Assembly: GCA_030248215.1 (NCBI GenBank)
Contig: JASANG010003728.1
Coordinates: 30,125 to 94,124 of the forward strand
From: Enoplolaimus lenunculus
Lineage: Eukaryota; Nematoda; Enoplea; Enoplida; Thoracostomopsidae
Reading direction: 5' to 3'
Length of the DNA stretch: 64,000 nucleotides
Part shown: positions 11,045-22,927 of the stretch, one piece after another
Numbering within the stretch: the first letter of the stretch is position 1
Layout: each line of letters starts with the position of its first letter
Notes under the pieces: model-generated
What the model was told of the DNA's origin: nothing
Databases searched by the model: none
What the model saw: only the letters and a program-made list of their open reading frames with translations
Translations under genes and position numbers: made by a program

Positions 11045-12775
11045 TGTCCGTTTATATGAATAGTACTTACAGCTTCTAGTTCATCTGAATAGAGGTATGA
11101 ACGGTTAGGGGATTTTCATATCAAGGCAATTGGCATTTGCTGTTTCGCAGTTAGCTTTAGTATAGCCAATTCTTTATAAACAAAACGCACTGTTTACAAC
11201 TACTGTTTTTTCATGACCGCAGCTGTCAATTGAATTAACAATTTTAATGATAAATTTTTCTGAAATACACCTGCCATCTAGTGTTCTGTCAATAGCAAAA
11301 GTAGACGTCAATTGACGATGCAAAAATCCACACAGCGTACGCGTTATAAAGTGGACGATGCATAACAACACAACACAATCCCAAAACGGGCTAAGTTACT
11401 ACACTTGACAGCAATGTTTAATCGGAAGGTAAAAGTATCGGAAACAGATAATGATCAAAATAACTGAAATGGACGCCCGCCGCGTTATACCAGAAACGGA
11501 TCCTCGGTTAGGTTCTGTTTAACAGTTATCGCTAGGAGCTGCAACTTATGACACCATAAGGCACTTTGCTATGGTTTTACGAAAATATTACCTGCGTTTG
11601 CAAACAATCAAAAAACACTGCATCATTTTATTGTGAAAATTTAATTTGTTCTGGTTCTGGCGACAATGTTGTCAAGGTTATGGTTAATATTGGTGCTCCT
11701 ACGCACCCCCCTTTAACTCACGCAAGCTGTACGAGGCGAACTTGCGTCAACAACGCGTGTTACGCGAAATAGTTAAAAAATATTTTGACATAAATTTGTT
11801 TTCGCAGCAACACAAAATTTTAAAATTATCCAAAATTCAATTAATTTCAACACAGTTTACACTGCTTATAATAATGCTTGCGTTCGTTAAAATTAATTTA
11901 CCATCTACCAGTTTCATCGCCAAACAGCAAGCGGATCAAAGTATATCAACACACTTGCTCACGCATATTTTGTCTCAGATGAATATATGAAAACTTTCTA
12001 TAAATGTATATCAAACTATATTTAGCCGGGTTATAAAATGGTTAACAAGCTTAAATTACGAATGATTACTAAACAATTGCATGTTCATTCGCGTGATATC
12101 AAACGCAATCGACATTTAACTGCTTGGTTTATCTAAATAATTAAGCCGAATTTTCTACGTAACGATCACTTGTTTACTGCCAAAAATAGTTTCATGTTTC
12201 TCTGGGTTAAATTTGTACCACTAATATTTGAATCGTATCGTCGAGTTCCAGGCTAAATTTAAACCGTTAATACGACGACTATAACAGTACTTTAATAAGG
12301 GCCAATGAACAGAACACGGCCGTACCAGTGTAAGCATGTGAGAAAATGTATAAGATGTTTTCGTTGAAGTCTCCCCTGATTTAATTGATATCAGGCATAC
12401 ACATTTTTGATCGATTTGGGATAAATTCTGTTTGCTGAATCAATGTAAAGACTGCACTGCTGGCTCACAGCAGTAGTGGGTTTTTTATGCTAATAAGTCT
12501 TATCGCGTCCTGTTTCAAAATTTTAAACGGATTATCACCCTACAGTATACCTAACCATTACAAGTCCGAATGCTTTTCTTTTAGCTTCAGTCATATTACA
12601 AAACTCGCGGTGGACTTTTCATTTGCATATAAATTTAAAATTAATTTTTTGGTTTTAGTTATAAAAATACTATATTTCAAGGATTCTAATCCTAATTGTT
12701 ACATTAATTGATAACACACTAAAAGAGCATTCAGCATTCGATATTTTCAAATGATACCGCAACTAAAAATTAAAT
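11045..12775. other. No recognised feature
   Basis: I see only short chance frames here. The first part (to about 11400) keeps scattered TTGACAG motifs related to the 31-bp repeat. No inverted-repeat ends or exon with matching splice phases could be found. Confidence 0.4.
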
Positions 12776-12779
12776 GACT

Positions 12780-13080
12780 TAAGCCCTATACAAACGTGCA
12801 AGTTTTTGCAGCAAAAACTTGCACGTGCTTCTTGCACGTCCAAGTTTGGTCACAAAGCAGCTTTGAAGCTCTTGTAGCTGCAAATTATTCACTGGAATTG
12901 ATGCTATTTTATTTAATTCGCAAATGTGAACGCACTTACAAGTCACTTGAAATTCTTGCACCTGCAATTTAATTGATCAATCAGAATGTTCCTTTGAAAA
13001 TACTTGCAGCAGCAAGTATTTCGTGCACGTTGCAGCTGCGAGTTCTCGCTGCAAAAACTTGCACGCGTGAATGGGGCTTA
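12780..13080. mobile_element. MITE with TAAGCCC...GGGGCTTA ends
   Basis: The left end has ACGTGCAAGTTTTTGCAGC and the right end GCTGCAAAAACTTGCACGCG, a near-perfect inverted repeat. The outer bases read TAAGCCC and GGGGCTTA. The interior repeats short AACTTGC/GCAAGTT motifs. The same family supplies the first 328 bp of the window. The superfamily is uncertain; hAT and PIF/Harbinger are both possible. Confidence 0.8.
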
Positions 13081-13961
13081 GTCAATTGAATTTGAACTGA
13101 ACTGGTTATAAATTTAATTTCAATCGAAAAGTTTGTTTGCATTAGCGTATTACGACTCCTGAAAAACGACTAAAATATTTGTTTTTTACGATATAGCAAA
13201 CCGCTAACGATAGTTCAGTAAGAAAGCATTTTGTAACACGGACCTACACGAATTGGGGGATGTGGTTTCGACGGCTCTCTCTTGGTATATTCCTGAAGAA
13301 TCAAAGATGTGTTTTAGAACAAATGAAAAATCTTCAGTTGTTTGTCATTTACATTATTACACAAAGAATTTTACTACAAAGTGCGCACATTTATGAAACA
13401 CTATGTCTACTGTTTCAAACGTCTTGTGTCACTTTAAGCATAACATAAACTGAGACAAATTCATTGCCGCCGGAAGGTATGGATAAAAGGGTGCGCAGTG
13501 TTGTTGCTCCCACCACCACTGTGTTGCCTAAACGATTTTTTGATTGGATAGAACCATAGAGCAATAGATTTATTTGAACCTTCAATTTAGCCGGGTATGG
13601 TTTTGTATGATTTGAAATCGTTTTGTTATAAATGTGCCTATCTAATTTCGCGTATGAGACGTACTGCAACATATTGAGCATGCAACTCGTGAATGTTTAC
13701 AGAACCGACAGAACGAAAGTTTGGTATATAATTTTTGTGTCATTTGACTCGTAAAAAGGCTTACGTCCTGTTGTACTTGATCACTTTCCTCTCAGCGAAC
13801 CTAACACTAATCCCTAATCCTACCCACAGCATGATGGATGGCAAAATATCAAAAAATTTTAAAATTAAGGAAGTGTACCATAGGCCGTACCTGCTTTCCT
13901 CATCCGTCACGGATTTCATGTAATCGAGTATGGAAACTGGAAAAAATTTCGAATTACATAT

Positions 13962-16900
13962 TTATAACTTACTCTCAATAGCATTCATTAATTGGTCAAG
14001 TTCTTTGTGCGTTAAATTTTTTATTTCTCCCCTAAGCTTCACTGTCACAACGTCATTTTCAATAATCGCTTTGAAGCGTTCTCCTGCTTCGCTAAGCCGT
14101 GTGACGTGTTCTCCGTTCGTTTCCGACCAAAGATAAACGACATATTGAAGTGCCACGTGAACTGCTTCAATATTTGTCAGTTGTTCTTCGGATTTCCAGC
14201 GTATCATTGCGTCCGAATGATGGAAATAATTTGCCAATTTTTCCACCAATAACGCTATATGTGTGTCAAGTTCAACCAACCTCGGTTCGTGTTGGATGCC
14301 AGTGCTGTTGTTTTCGTCTGATGTGTTTGTCGAAACCGATTCATTGCCATGGCCGTATAAATTACGCAGATTTTCTAAGCTCAAGAATTGTCGTATTGTC
14401 GCAATATTTAGACTGCTGTTAGATCCCTCGGTTTTCCAATCACTTGTTGTATTAATGCTTGTAGTTGTTTGTTTTTGAAATTCACTGAACCGATCAAGAA
14501 ACGCGTAATCGCCGGTTTCAATGGCGTGGCTGAATTGATCCATGACTTTGTTCTGCTCTGTTGCTGTGGTTTTTTCAGTTGTCTCCGTTCGCTCTAGCGC
14601 TTCGTATTCTTCAACTGGAATAATAACATCTTTGTGAAACGCTTTGAGTTTTGGAACAGGATACGTTACTTGATGTAATTCAGTTGCTGCTGCGGTTACC
14701 TCTTCAATTGCTATAGGAATGTCTGGTTGAAAAACAGTGTCGTTCAATCCATCCATTTTGCTATTGTTTTCCATTATTGATCCGTTAAACGCAACTACGT
14801 TTGCAGATGTCAATTCAGCGCTTTGATTTTCGTATTTGCCAGTTTCTATCAATTTTTCAACCGGCTCTGGTTCAATTTGCAACACATCACCATTAGTCGG
14901 CTCAGATGTTTCGCTTTCCACAACGGTTTCGTGCAAAACCGAGTGTACACTCGAATCGTTTGTTGTTGAAACATCTTCAACTCCGTCCGTGTCTAAACCG
15001 TTAGTTTTTTCGTTTTGGTTTTCGTGTTCATAAGACTTTAACAAGCTTCCCAGTTCAGCAGGGCTTGTTTTTTGCGGAATTACATGTGCTATCGTTGTTA
15101 ATTCTTTGTGGTTCAAATCAAATTTTTGTGGTGTCACTGTTTGCGTTTCGCTCATTGCAATGATTCCATTGTGAAGTGTATGTTTTCTTCTTTGTTCCAA
15201 TTCTTTGCGCGTGACAAAGTGATACCCGTGCACAACTTTCTCTTGTTTTTTCGTCTCACGAATTGTTTTGTTCAATGGTTTTATAATCTTTACCTTATCT
15301 TTTATCAACTCCTTGCGAGTCTTGAACAAATATCCTTTGGGTCGTTTTGTAGTAGTTAAAGGTTCTTTAGTTGTTCGAGTGTAACTTGACTGTCGAGATT
15401 CGCCGAGGTTTGCTTTCTCGGCTTCAAGTTGTTTCCGCGTTTTAAAAACAAACGCATTTTTTTGTCTTTCATCAATTTCAACAAATTCATTTGCCAACTC
15501 ATTAATAGTTTCGACTTTTTCGTCCACTTCAATCAGCGGTTTAGGTTTGCTGGTGGTTAGTAGTTTTGCGGAAACAACATCGTCAACTTTGTTGATTTGT
15601 TTCGTTTCTTCGTTGTGTTTTGTTGCTTCTTCAGCGTCAACTTCTGCTCGTGTTTTGAACGAAAACGCCGGGGCGCGAGTTGGATGAGCTTCATAATATT
15701 TTTCTTGTTCAATTTGTGCTCGTGTTTTGAATACAAACACACGTGGCTTCATGTTAGGTTTGTTTGATTTTATAGACTCGTTTGGTTTGGTTTGTGGTTT
15801 GGGAACGCTCGTTTTTGGAGCATCTGTTGTAAGAACCAGTTCGGCTACTTCGTTGTTCTCATCTTTCAAATCAATGGAACCTTTTTCTTCTATTTGGCTC
15901 CCGGGTTGGTGTTTTGTTTTCGGCTTTTCTCGTGCTTCTATTAAATAGTGATTGTCAACAATATGAAGTTTCTTCGCAGGCGGCAATCCTTGGGCGGCGT
16001 GATCTTTGTTCAAATGTTGAGCCAAAAAGTTTTCGCGCGCAACTAAAAATGAAAACAATAAAACTTGTTTTGGTCAGTTTTCATAGAAAAGTGTAAAATA
16101 TAACATCTAGTATTCGACTTTAACTAGTGACCATAGCTAACAACAGTAGAAATAGACGGGCCCAAACTTATCAAATCTAAACCTTATAAAGTCTCAGGCT
16201 GTTGATAAATTTGGCATTTTCGTTTTCAACATGAAATATGACTCTAACAAAAGCAGCACCATGTACCATATATAGAGTCGATCACGAAAATTTTATTGCT
16301 GATGCGGTGAAGCTCAAACACAAGTCGTGTAGAACTGAGCCACGCAGTCATGCAAACTTTTCACTGCAATCACTGTAACATGACCGCTGGATCCAGCGAT
16401 AAGTCAGGAAAATTAACCACTTGCCGCAATATAGGGCATAAAATAGGTTCCTTAATAGCTCAAAATGTTCAAGCAAAACAACTACACTTGGTACCGTCGC
16501 TTGAAATTATATCTTAGATGAAATAGAAAATATTCACGTAAGAAATGATTAATAAATGATTAATAGTTAAACAAAAATACCTGCTAAACTGACTAACCTC
16601 TTTCCAGTTGGCTGTGATGCTTTTCAACCAAGCCGTTTTGAATTTGACGTGTTTCATCAAGAAGAACTGAATGTGTTTGTGGAGCTCTGTTTGCTGACGC
16701 GGCCTAAAAATAAAAATTAAAGACATAACCGCTGTATGAGTGAAAAATGTGAAACGAACGAAGTGTTGTTTCATTATAATGATGTTAAATTGGTCAACCA
16801 CATGTTGCGATTGCTTAAATCACTTAAACGTACCACTAGCCTCTGTAAAAGACTGTCGAGTGTAGACATTGTCAATTAATGCTTATAAAAATAATTTTGG

Positions 16901-17481
16901 CAACTTATTTCAAAAATAAAAAATTTTCAATTATCCGTGATATATTTGTACATTTTGTCTACTTCTTGGTAATAAGGTGACTTTAATGTAATTGTAATAG
17001 TTTTGTGAATTCTCCAATTATAAAGTTTGTTCTTTAAAATAAACGAAATTATGTTATTATAAAACCTTATTCATTTCAGCTCTTATGCGTGCTACATTCA
17101 CGCAACAATATCCTACGACCAAATATAGAAGGGCATTCTAACCCTAAAGGCACTTTATATCTGCTTTGAGTAGGTACGCAGAAAATATGAATGCCTATAA
17201 AATCGCATGTCATATTTTGTTGAGTCAAACTTCGTGATACCTACTCACTTCGAAAATTAAATTGAATTTGATTCTCTTGAAGAAAAATTAACTCAGTCAT
17301 GCGATTCAAGTTTGATGCCGTTAACATTAATTTCTCGGAGTCACAATAACACTCAAAGTCTCTATATGGCTCCAGAAACGTTTTAGGAAACCGTGTTTTT
17401 TGATTGAATATTTTACAGCTTACGCAATTGTAAATGACTTACCTGTAATACCAGCACAGCGAAGAAAGATATCTTCAACAT
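13962..17481 (-). CDS. Secreted protein with five FKTR repeats (about 741 aa, three exons)
   Basis: I do not recognise the family. Exon 1 (17481-17443) encodes MLKISFFAVLVLQ, the core of a signal peptide. Exon 2 is 16703-16598 and exon 3 is 16042-13962. Donors are GTAAGT and GTTAGT, acceptors end TTTTTAG, and the phases (0, then 1) join in frame, giving a cleavage region ending AASA. Residues about 150-330 hold five spaced repeats of the type xFxFKTRxxLExEK (cores FKTR, FKTR, FKTR, FKTR, FVTR). After these comes a long acidic Thr/Glu-rich region. A final segment of about 130 residues looks helical. The last exon either stops at 13962 or uses a GTAAGT donor at 13972-13967 to reach a 57-codon open stretch to about 13755. 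The implied intron is only 36 nt, so I keep the stop. The product is probably extracellular. Confidence 0.85.
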
Positions 17482-17516
17482 ATTGTATTACATCAAATAA
17501 TAGTTTAAATATTAAT

Positions 17517-17530
17517 CTGAAACAAACTTA
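17517..17530 (-). promoter_or_regulatory. Candidate spliced-leader acceptor for the FKTR-repeat gene
   Basis: GTTTGTTTCAG on the minus strand lies 35 nt before the ATG at 17481. No coding exon is needed upstream because the signal peptide starts here. It could also close a 5'-UTR intron. Confidence 0.5.
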
Positions 17531-17805
17531 AACTGATTCGCTGAAGAAGTAAGATCTTTAAGATGGCATTAATTTTGTTACCGATTTAATCCATAATTTA
17601 TAATACACCGCACTTAACGTCCGGCAGTCATCCTTTTTGTATATTTGCGCGATGTATCAAAACGACGTGGTTCAGATCTAACACTTTTTGCAATTTTTTT
17701 TCGGGTTTAAGGCTAATATCAAAAGTTAGATTACTCAGTAAATTAAAACAAGGCGAATTGATGTCTATCTGTATGGTTCGGGTTAAGTTTTACAGTAATT
17801 ATACT

Positions 17806-18403
17806 CACTGTGAATTCCAATGAGTTGAATACTTTTACCAAGAGTGCATGATACCCTTTAACAAGAGTATGCTACTGGGTACATTCTATGTAGAAAAAAT
17901 GTACCCAGCGCAAGTTGCATTTTTGGCTTACCCCTCGTATTTGGGGGGGGGTCAAAATCTCCATCGATGTTGAAATTCATGTGCTATTGCATATACTAAA
18001 ATGTGGTCCGATTATATTTTCGGTGTTGGCTGGCGGATAGACGTGTAAAGTGAACGTAAAATTGACCCCCCCCCAAAATGAGGGGGGGTGGCCAAAAACG
18101 CAACGCGTGCCGGTACATTCTTTAATACACAGAATGTACCCAGTTGCAAACTCTTTTTAGAGTGATCATCCACTCATGATTTTACTCATAGTGAGAATAA
18201 GTTATTTTCGGTTTATTCTGAGTTAATAACGGTAAACAATAACTGACTCTGAGCTGATTTAATTCCGTTGAGTTGATTAATAAACTCAGAACGAGTTCAA
18301 TCAATTCAGAATTCTGTGCTGTGAAAGACCTTATTCAGAGCTCAGGCTTCTCAGTGGATTCAACTCATTCTGAGTTAAAATCAACCCATTGGAATTTACG
18401 GTG
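17806..18403. mobile_element. GAGTTGA-family MITE interrupted by another MITE
   Basis: It begins CACTGTGAATTCCAATGAG and ends CCCATTGGAATTTACGGTG. About 330 bp in the middle (about 17835-18172) belongs to a different family, after which the GAGTTGA sequence resumes. The nested order shows the GAGTTGA copy is the older one. Confidence 0.75.
17835..18172. mobile_element. MITE with GCATGAT...GGGTACATTCT ends, nested
   Basis: The left end (GAGTGCATGATACCCTTT, then ACTGGGTACATTCT) and right end (AGAATGTACCCAGT, then AGAGTGATCATCCACTC) form an inverted repeat of about 45 bp with a few mismatches. Inside are opposed G-runs and C-runs. Relatives are at about 53545-53865 and 62220-62510. Confidence 0.7.
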
Positions 18404-18440
18404 CTCTAGTATATGCATTTTTAAATCACAATTTAGTAAT

Positions 18441-19151
18441 GTCTGCCTCTTTCCGATCGATAGTTTCAAAACTGTCCTGTATTTGATGTTTCAAATATTT
18501 AAAACCTGCATGATGCGATGCTTTACTGTCGCATGGCGTACGCTGCAAATCCCACTGAGTTGATTAATGAACTCCGAGAACATTAATTATTTCTGGCTAA
18601 TTCTGGGTTAATAACAGTAAACATTAACTCACTACGAGCTGATTAAATTTCGGGTGAGTTGAACAATTGACTCTGAATTAGGCCTTTCAAAACACAGTAT
18701 TCTGAATAAACTGAACTCGTTCTAAGTGAATTAGTCAACTCACCCGAAATTTAATTAGCTCATAGTGAGTTAATGTTTACTGTTATTAACGCAGAATTAG
18801 CCAGAAATAATTAATGTCTGTCTCTTTCCGATCTATAATTTCAAAACTGTCCTGTTATTGATGTTTCAAATATTTAAAACCTGTATGATGTGATGCTTTA
18901 CTGTCGCATGGCGTAAGCTGCAAATCCCACTGAGTTGATTAATGAACTCCGAGAACATTATTTCTGGCTAATTCTGCGTTAATCAACAGTAAACATTAAC
19001 TCACTATGAGCTGATTAAATTTTAGGGAGAGTTGACTAATTCACTTAGAATGAGTTCAGTTTATTCAGAATACTGTGTTTTGAAAGGCCTAATTCAGAGT
19101 CAATTGTTCAACTCGTTCTGAAAAAAATTAATTCACTGGTATTTACAGTGC
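18441..19151. repeat. Tandem duplication of a GAGTTGA element with an internal 82-bp hairpin
   Basis: The stretch from 18441 (GTCTGCCTCTTTCCGATC) to about 18585 recurs at 18816-18960 with few differences, an offset of about 375 bp. Between the copies, 18581-18662 and 18735-18816 are near-perfect inverted repeats separated by about 70 bp. The right border GGTATTTACAGTG at about 19151 is a GAGTTGA-family end. Confidence 0.8.
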
Positions 19152-19500
19152 AGTCGGTCACCGTCTGATACTTTTACTAAATTGTATGCGAATTGCCATA
19201 CCGCACCGGATGCTTATTTGCGTACAATGAATCCTGGTGACGCATGGTGACGAATTGTGACTGAAGGTCACACACAATGTCGGATAACATTAAAATTGTA
19301 GAAAAGTGCAGCATCACACCTATTCTTTTTACACGCATTTTTCTATTAAACTTTTAAACTGCTATGTGTTGTGGAATAAGTTCCAGCATTTAAAAATCAG
19401 ATATAAACCGCTTGATAACCACGTATACTTCTCGAAGCAGTACTGATGATACAAACATTATTTAGCAAAGTGCAAAAATGGCAATAATTAGTCGAACAAG

Positions 19501-19665
19501 CCGGACCAGTAGCCACGGAGGCGGGGCAGAAGGGCACAGCACTCCTTGAAAAAATATTAGCCCCCCAGAAAATTTTCAACCTTGGTTGTAAGTCATTGAA
19601 AACCCTTAAATGCCCCTCCTGAAAATGTTTTAGCCTCCCTAGCAAGGTGAGCGTGCTACAGGCCA
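19501..19665. mobile_element. Short hAT-type MITE (GGGCCCGTAGCC family), diverged copy
   Basis: It shares the interior AAATGCCCCTCCTGAAAATG and the flank GGTGAGCGTGCTACAGGCC with better copies at 22928-23091 and 30702-30863. The ends are worn. Confidence 0.7.
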
Positions 19666-20294
19666 GGAACAAACCTAGTTGTGGAATGATTTATCGAGAG
19701 TGGCTAGTATTTGCATATCTGTGTTCACGGTCCATAACTCTCTAATCTAAGCTGTTTGCTTCAAGCAAAAGCGTTGTGATTATTGATGCGAATATGCCTT
19801 AAAGAAATACATAACTTGCTTTTTAGTAATAACTAGCGATGCGTCGCAGTTGCTTCAGGCAACAAGCGGGTGCTATGCAATGCTACGGTCTATTGTAAAC
19901 ATTAAAAATTAAAAATCAAAATAATTCAATAAAATAACCAAGACTAAATCTAAAACACATCTACACTAATGGTGCCTTGGCAAGTTTGGCCGGTTTTTAT
20001 GAGGGTCGTAATATTTCAAGTTTATTCAGTAGCCGAACCACCACACCAGATGACATACCTATGACAAAATTACGCCAATAACAAATCTTACGATGTCGAC
20101 TTTTGTCGAAAAACTTGGAAATCACATCCTACTTTTTCTATATTTAAACTGTTATTCAAATTATTTTGAGATTGGAAATAGAAAAATTGGCAAACTATAA
20201 TATTTGTACACAGCAGCAATAGAACAGCAGCAACATTTTTCATTCTTATGTCAGCAGAAAAACATTGCATAAGTTTTACAACCTAGAATTGGTA

Positions 20295-20452
20295 CTGTAG
20301 TGACCGAGAAGAGGTGGAGACTGACATTTATTTGGCCTCTCCAGAGGGTACCCCCCTTGTTATTCGGTTACGGACTGTTATTTATTTTTGCCCACGCTCC
20401 ACCACCCTTCGTTACTTCTTTTTACCCCACTCTCTTATTCGGGTCACTACAG
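20295..20452. mobile_element. CTGTAGTGACCCG-family MITE, short deleted copy
   Basis: Both ends are present (CTGTAGTGACC at the left and GGGTCACTACAG at the right, TA flanks), but the interior is only about 120 bp. It lies about 115 bp downstream of the beta-lactamase-like stop codon, so it may fall in that gene's 3' region. Confidence 0.88.
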
Positions 20453-20568
20453 TATAAATTTTAGATTAAAAAGAAAATGTTAGTCTTGGGATTCGTATAC
20501 ATTTCCATATGAATAGACGCTAAGCATCAATGACAAGTATTGACCGTTGCAACCAGTGACGTTATCCG

Positions 20569-22320
20569 TTATCGTATTTTACTAAACACGGCTGGATTCA
20601 AAGAATCAATTAGAATAAACGTTATTGTAAATACAGACGGGTCATAAATTAGAATATGAGCGCAGTGTATTGACTGATTACTACTGCATTTGTGAAAGAA
20701 AAACCGAAGTAACGCATCAGCAATTATCACTTCAAATTCAATTTTTCCATTACCTATTCGTCGACGTGGGCACAACAATCCGTAGCCTATTAATCCAAAT
20801 CTAATCGCCAGTGTAGTGTTTTGACAACTATCAGTGTTTCCAACGTGAATATTTGACAACTGCGTTCCAGTTTTGCTTAGCCAAAGATTTGATTCATGAG
20901 CGAAACTCACTTCTAAGGTACCAAGCATTTCATTAAAATATGTTCCTTTTATATCAGTGCAGAAGTTTGCGTCAACTGTTCTTATTGGGTTTGTAAGCCA
21001 GCAGGTTAAATTGGGAAGTTTTGGTTTTGGCATCGCACAAGCTTCAGCCGGGTATAACGGCAAATCACTTCCTGTTAACATATGCTCAATTAGCGGTTGC
21101 AATATTAGCGATAATATTTCGTCCCGACCGAAACTGTCAGACCCACTAATACTTAGATAAAACGCTAGTTTACGCTCTTGTACAATTGCAATAACTGACA
21201 TATATCCATAAAGAAACCCTGTATGATATATTATTGTATATTTATTGTAGTTTGTGCCGTACCAACCCATTGCAGCGAATGTTGGATTTTCAAAGATCAG
21301 GTTATGCCTTTCTCTATCATATTTCGCTCCATTCAGTATTGTTCGTCTTTGAAAAAGAATTTCAAGTATAGCAGCAAGATCTGTGTTTGTGCCTTCTATA
21401 TTTAGATTTTTCATATTATTATTATTATTATTATTATCATTATTATTATGATTGTTGTCGTTGTCGTTGTGGATGTTGTTGTCGCGGTTGTTGCTGTTGT
21501 TTCCAGTCAGTAAGAACTTTAGCCATTTTGAAGCGCCATCTGTTGAAATACAGAGACCAAGTGCAGGACTAAGGTTTTGTAAATTCATTAAGCGTTTACG
21601 GTCTACTGTATAATAAACATTATTGTAGCTTATTGTTGATTGCGCAGCGCTATTGAAATCCATCTCTGTTAAGCTGGACGCATCGCGTTCAGCAAATCCT
21701 ATTGGAACAAGCAAATATTTGTGCAATGCTTGCAACCAAGTTAAATTCGTAAACTTTTTCACAACAGAATTCGATAATGACGTTGCTAAATTATTGTAAT
21801 TATGATTGCTGATTTTAGCTGGATTTCTATAAGCATACATTGGCCAGTCGCAGAGTTTTGTAACAATTTCGTCAGAGTTATTATGAGAAAATCCAAAAAA
21901 CGTCATGTAATGATAAGCTACAAGATTACTTCTGTGAGATAACACATCCGTTAGCGTGTTTGCTTGACTTGGACAGTTATTCGGCTTTGAAACCGACAGC
22001 ATGCTAGCTAAGTCATCTTCTAGATTGAAATATTTCAACATTGACAAACGGATCATAAGAGCGGCGTTGAAGGCTTTTGAAAGCGATCCAACACAAAATA
22101 ACGTTTGATTTGTAACTTTATTGCTGGGAAATGTGGGCGCTAAATGAACATATTTGACTCCAAATGCACCCTGATAGTACACGTTTGTATCTTTCACAAT
22201 AGAAATAGATAATGCAGGTATGTCTCGGCACTTCATAACTGATTCCAAATAGCGTTCAATGTTCACCACAGCATATATTGGAGCGCATAAGTAAATTAAA
22301 GCCAGAAGCTTAAATACCAT
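20569..22320 (-). CDS. Secreted beta-lactamase-like serine hydrolase (LACT-like, 583 aa)
   Basis: This belongs to the beta-lactamase/penicillin-binding superfamily (class C-like, Pfam Beta-lactamase), known in worms as the LACT proteins. An N-terminal signal peptide (MVFKLLALIYLCAPIYA) suggests export. The catalytic set is complete: SxxK as S79-L-S-K82, the YxN motif as Y175-N-N177, and the HTG box at about 366-368. The family phrase LLTHxSGL appears as VLSHRSNL near residue 127. A low-complexity Asn/Asp run occupies about 274-303, encoded by an ATT/GTT microsatellite, probably in a surface loop. The whole frame lacks introns, unlike its multi-exon neighbours, so a retrocopy or unusual gene history is possible. 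The physiological substrate cannot be read from the sequence. A role in hydrolysing peptides or esters outside the cell is inferred. Confidence 0.92.
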   Translation of the reverse strand: MVFKLLALIYLCAPIYAVVNIERYLESVMKCRDIPALSISIVKDTNVYYQGAFGVKYVHLAPTFPSNKVTNQTLFCVGSLSKAFNAALMIRLSMLKYFNLEDDLASMLSVSKPNNCPSQANTLTDVLSHRSNLVAYHYMTFFGFSHNNSDEIVTKLCDWPMYAYRNPAKISNHNYNNLATSLSNSVVKKFTNLTWLQALHKYLLVPIGFAERDASSLTEMDFNSAAQSTISYNNVYYTVDRKRLMNLQNLSPALGLCISTDGASKWLKFLLTGNNSNNRDNNIHNDNDNNHNNNDNNNNNNNMKNLNIEGTNTDLAAILEILFQRRTILNGAKYDRERHNLIFENPTFAAMGWYGTNYNKYTIIYHTGFLYGYMSVIAIVQERKLAFYLSISGSDSFGRDEILSLILQPLIEHMLTGSDLPLYPAEACAMPKPKLPNLTCWLTNPIRTVDANFCTDIKGTYFNEMLGTLEVSFAHESNLWLSKTGTQLSNIHVGNTDSCQNTTLAIRFGLIGYGLLCPRRRIGNGKIEFEVIIADALLRFFFHKCSSNQSIHCAHILIYDPSVFTITFILIDSLNPAVFSKIR

Positions 22321-22393
22321 TTTATTTCATTAATTGTTTCAATATTGCAGCAATGCATTCAGTCAAAAATCTGAGGTATTATAATCTCAACTG

Positions 22394-22400
22394 TTTTATA
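22394..22400 (-). promoter_or_regulatory. TATA box of the beta-lactamase-like gene
   Basis: On the minus strand CGCGTATAAAACAG lies 75 bp before the ATG. A start at an ACCTCAGATT-like initiator about 30 bp downstream would give a short leader. The same ACCTCAG at 22371 could instead serve as a weak acceptor. Confidence 0.45.
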
Positions 22401-22927
22401 CGCGGTGTACATTTTGTTTTTTACTGCAATTAATATATTCCGACATTTCGCAAAGTTTCTATTATTGTATCCCGATTGCTGAAGCGTCAACGAACATCCT
22501 GTTCCGGCAAAGTTGAATTACATATCCGTTTTAAAAGTTTAACTTAAAATTATTTTTTTTCATTGAGCTAGCAATGATTATTGTTTGGCTGAAATAAAAT
22601 CTGTCATATTTCGTCTCCTCACAAAGATAAGAGTTTTCGTATCACATTTATGGACTTTACAACTTGGTCAAATTTGTATATTTCACTCGTGAAGCCCGTT
22701 CACAAATGTTATTTGTCTAAAATGGAGTCAAAATAGATTAAACCGTTTGTTTTGTAAAACGAGTACATAGTAGCAATGAGCAAATGCCGTTAGATTAACA
22801 GTTATAGGCGTACGAGTAGTACAAAATCTCCACAAGACATGCGTAACTCTGTGTTTTCGAGCGTGTACCTCTTATGTCCAGACTGCTTATGGTATATATC
22901 TCTCGTTGAGAGTACTTAGGTTAGAAG

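Noticed and set aside
13415-13681. Extra exon of the FKTR gene
   Set aside because: The acceptor TGTTGCAG is plausible, but no donor in matching phase connects it to the upstream exon.
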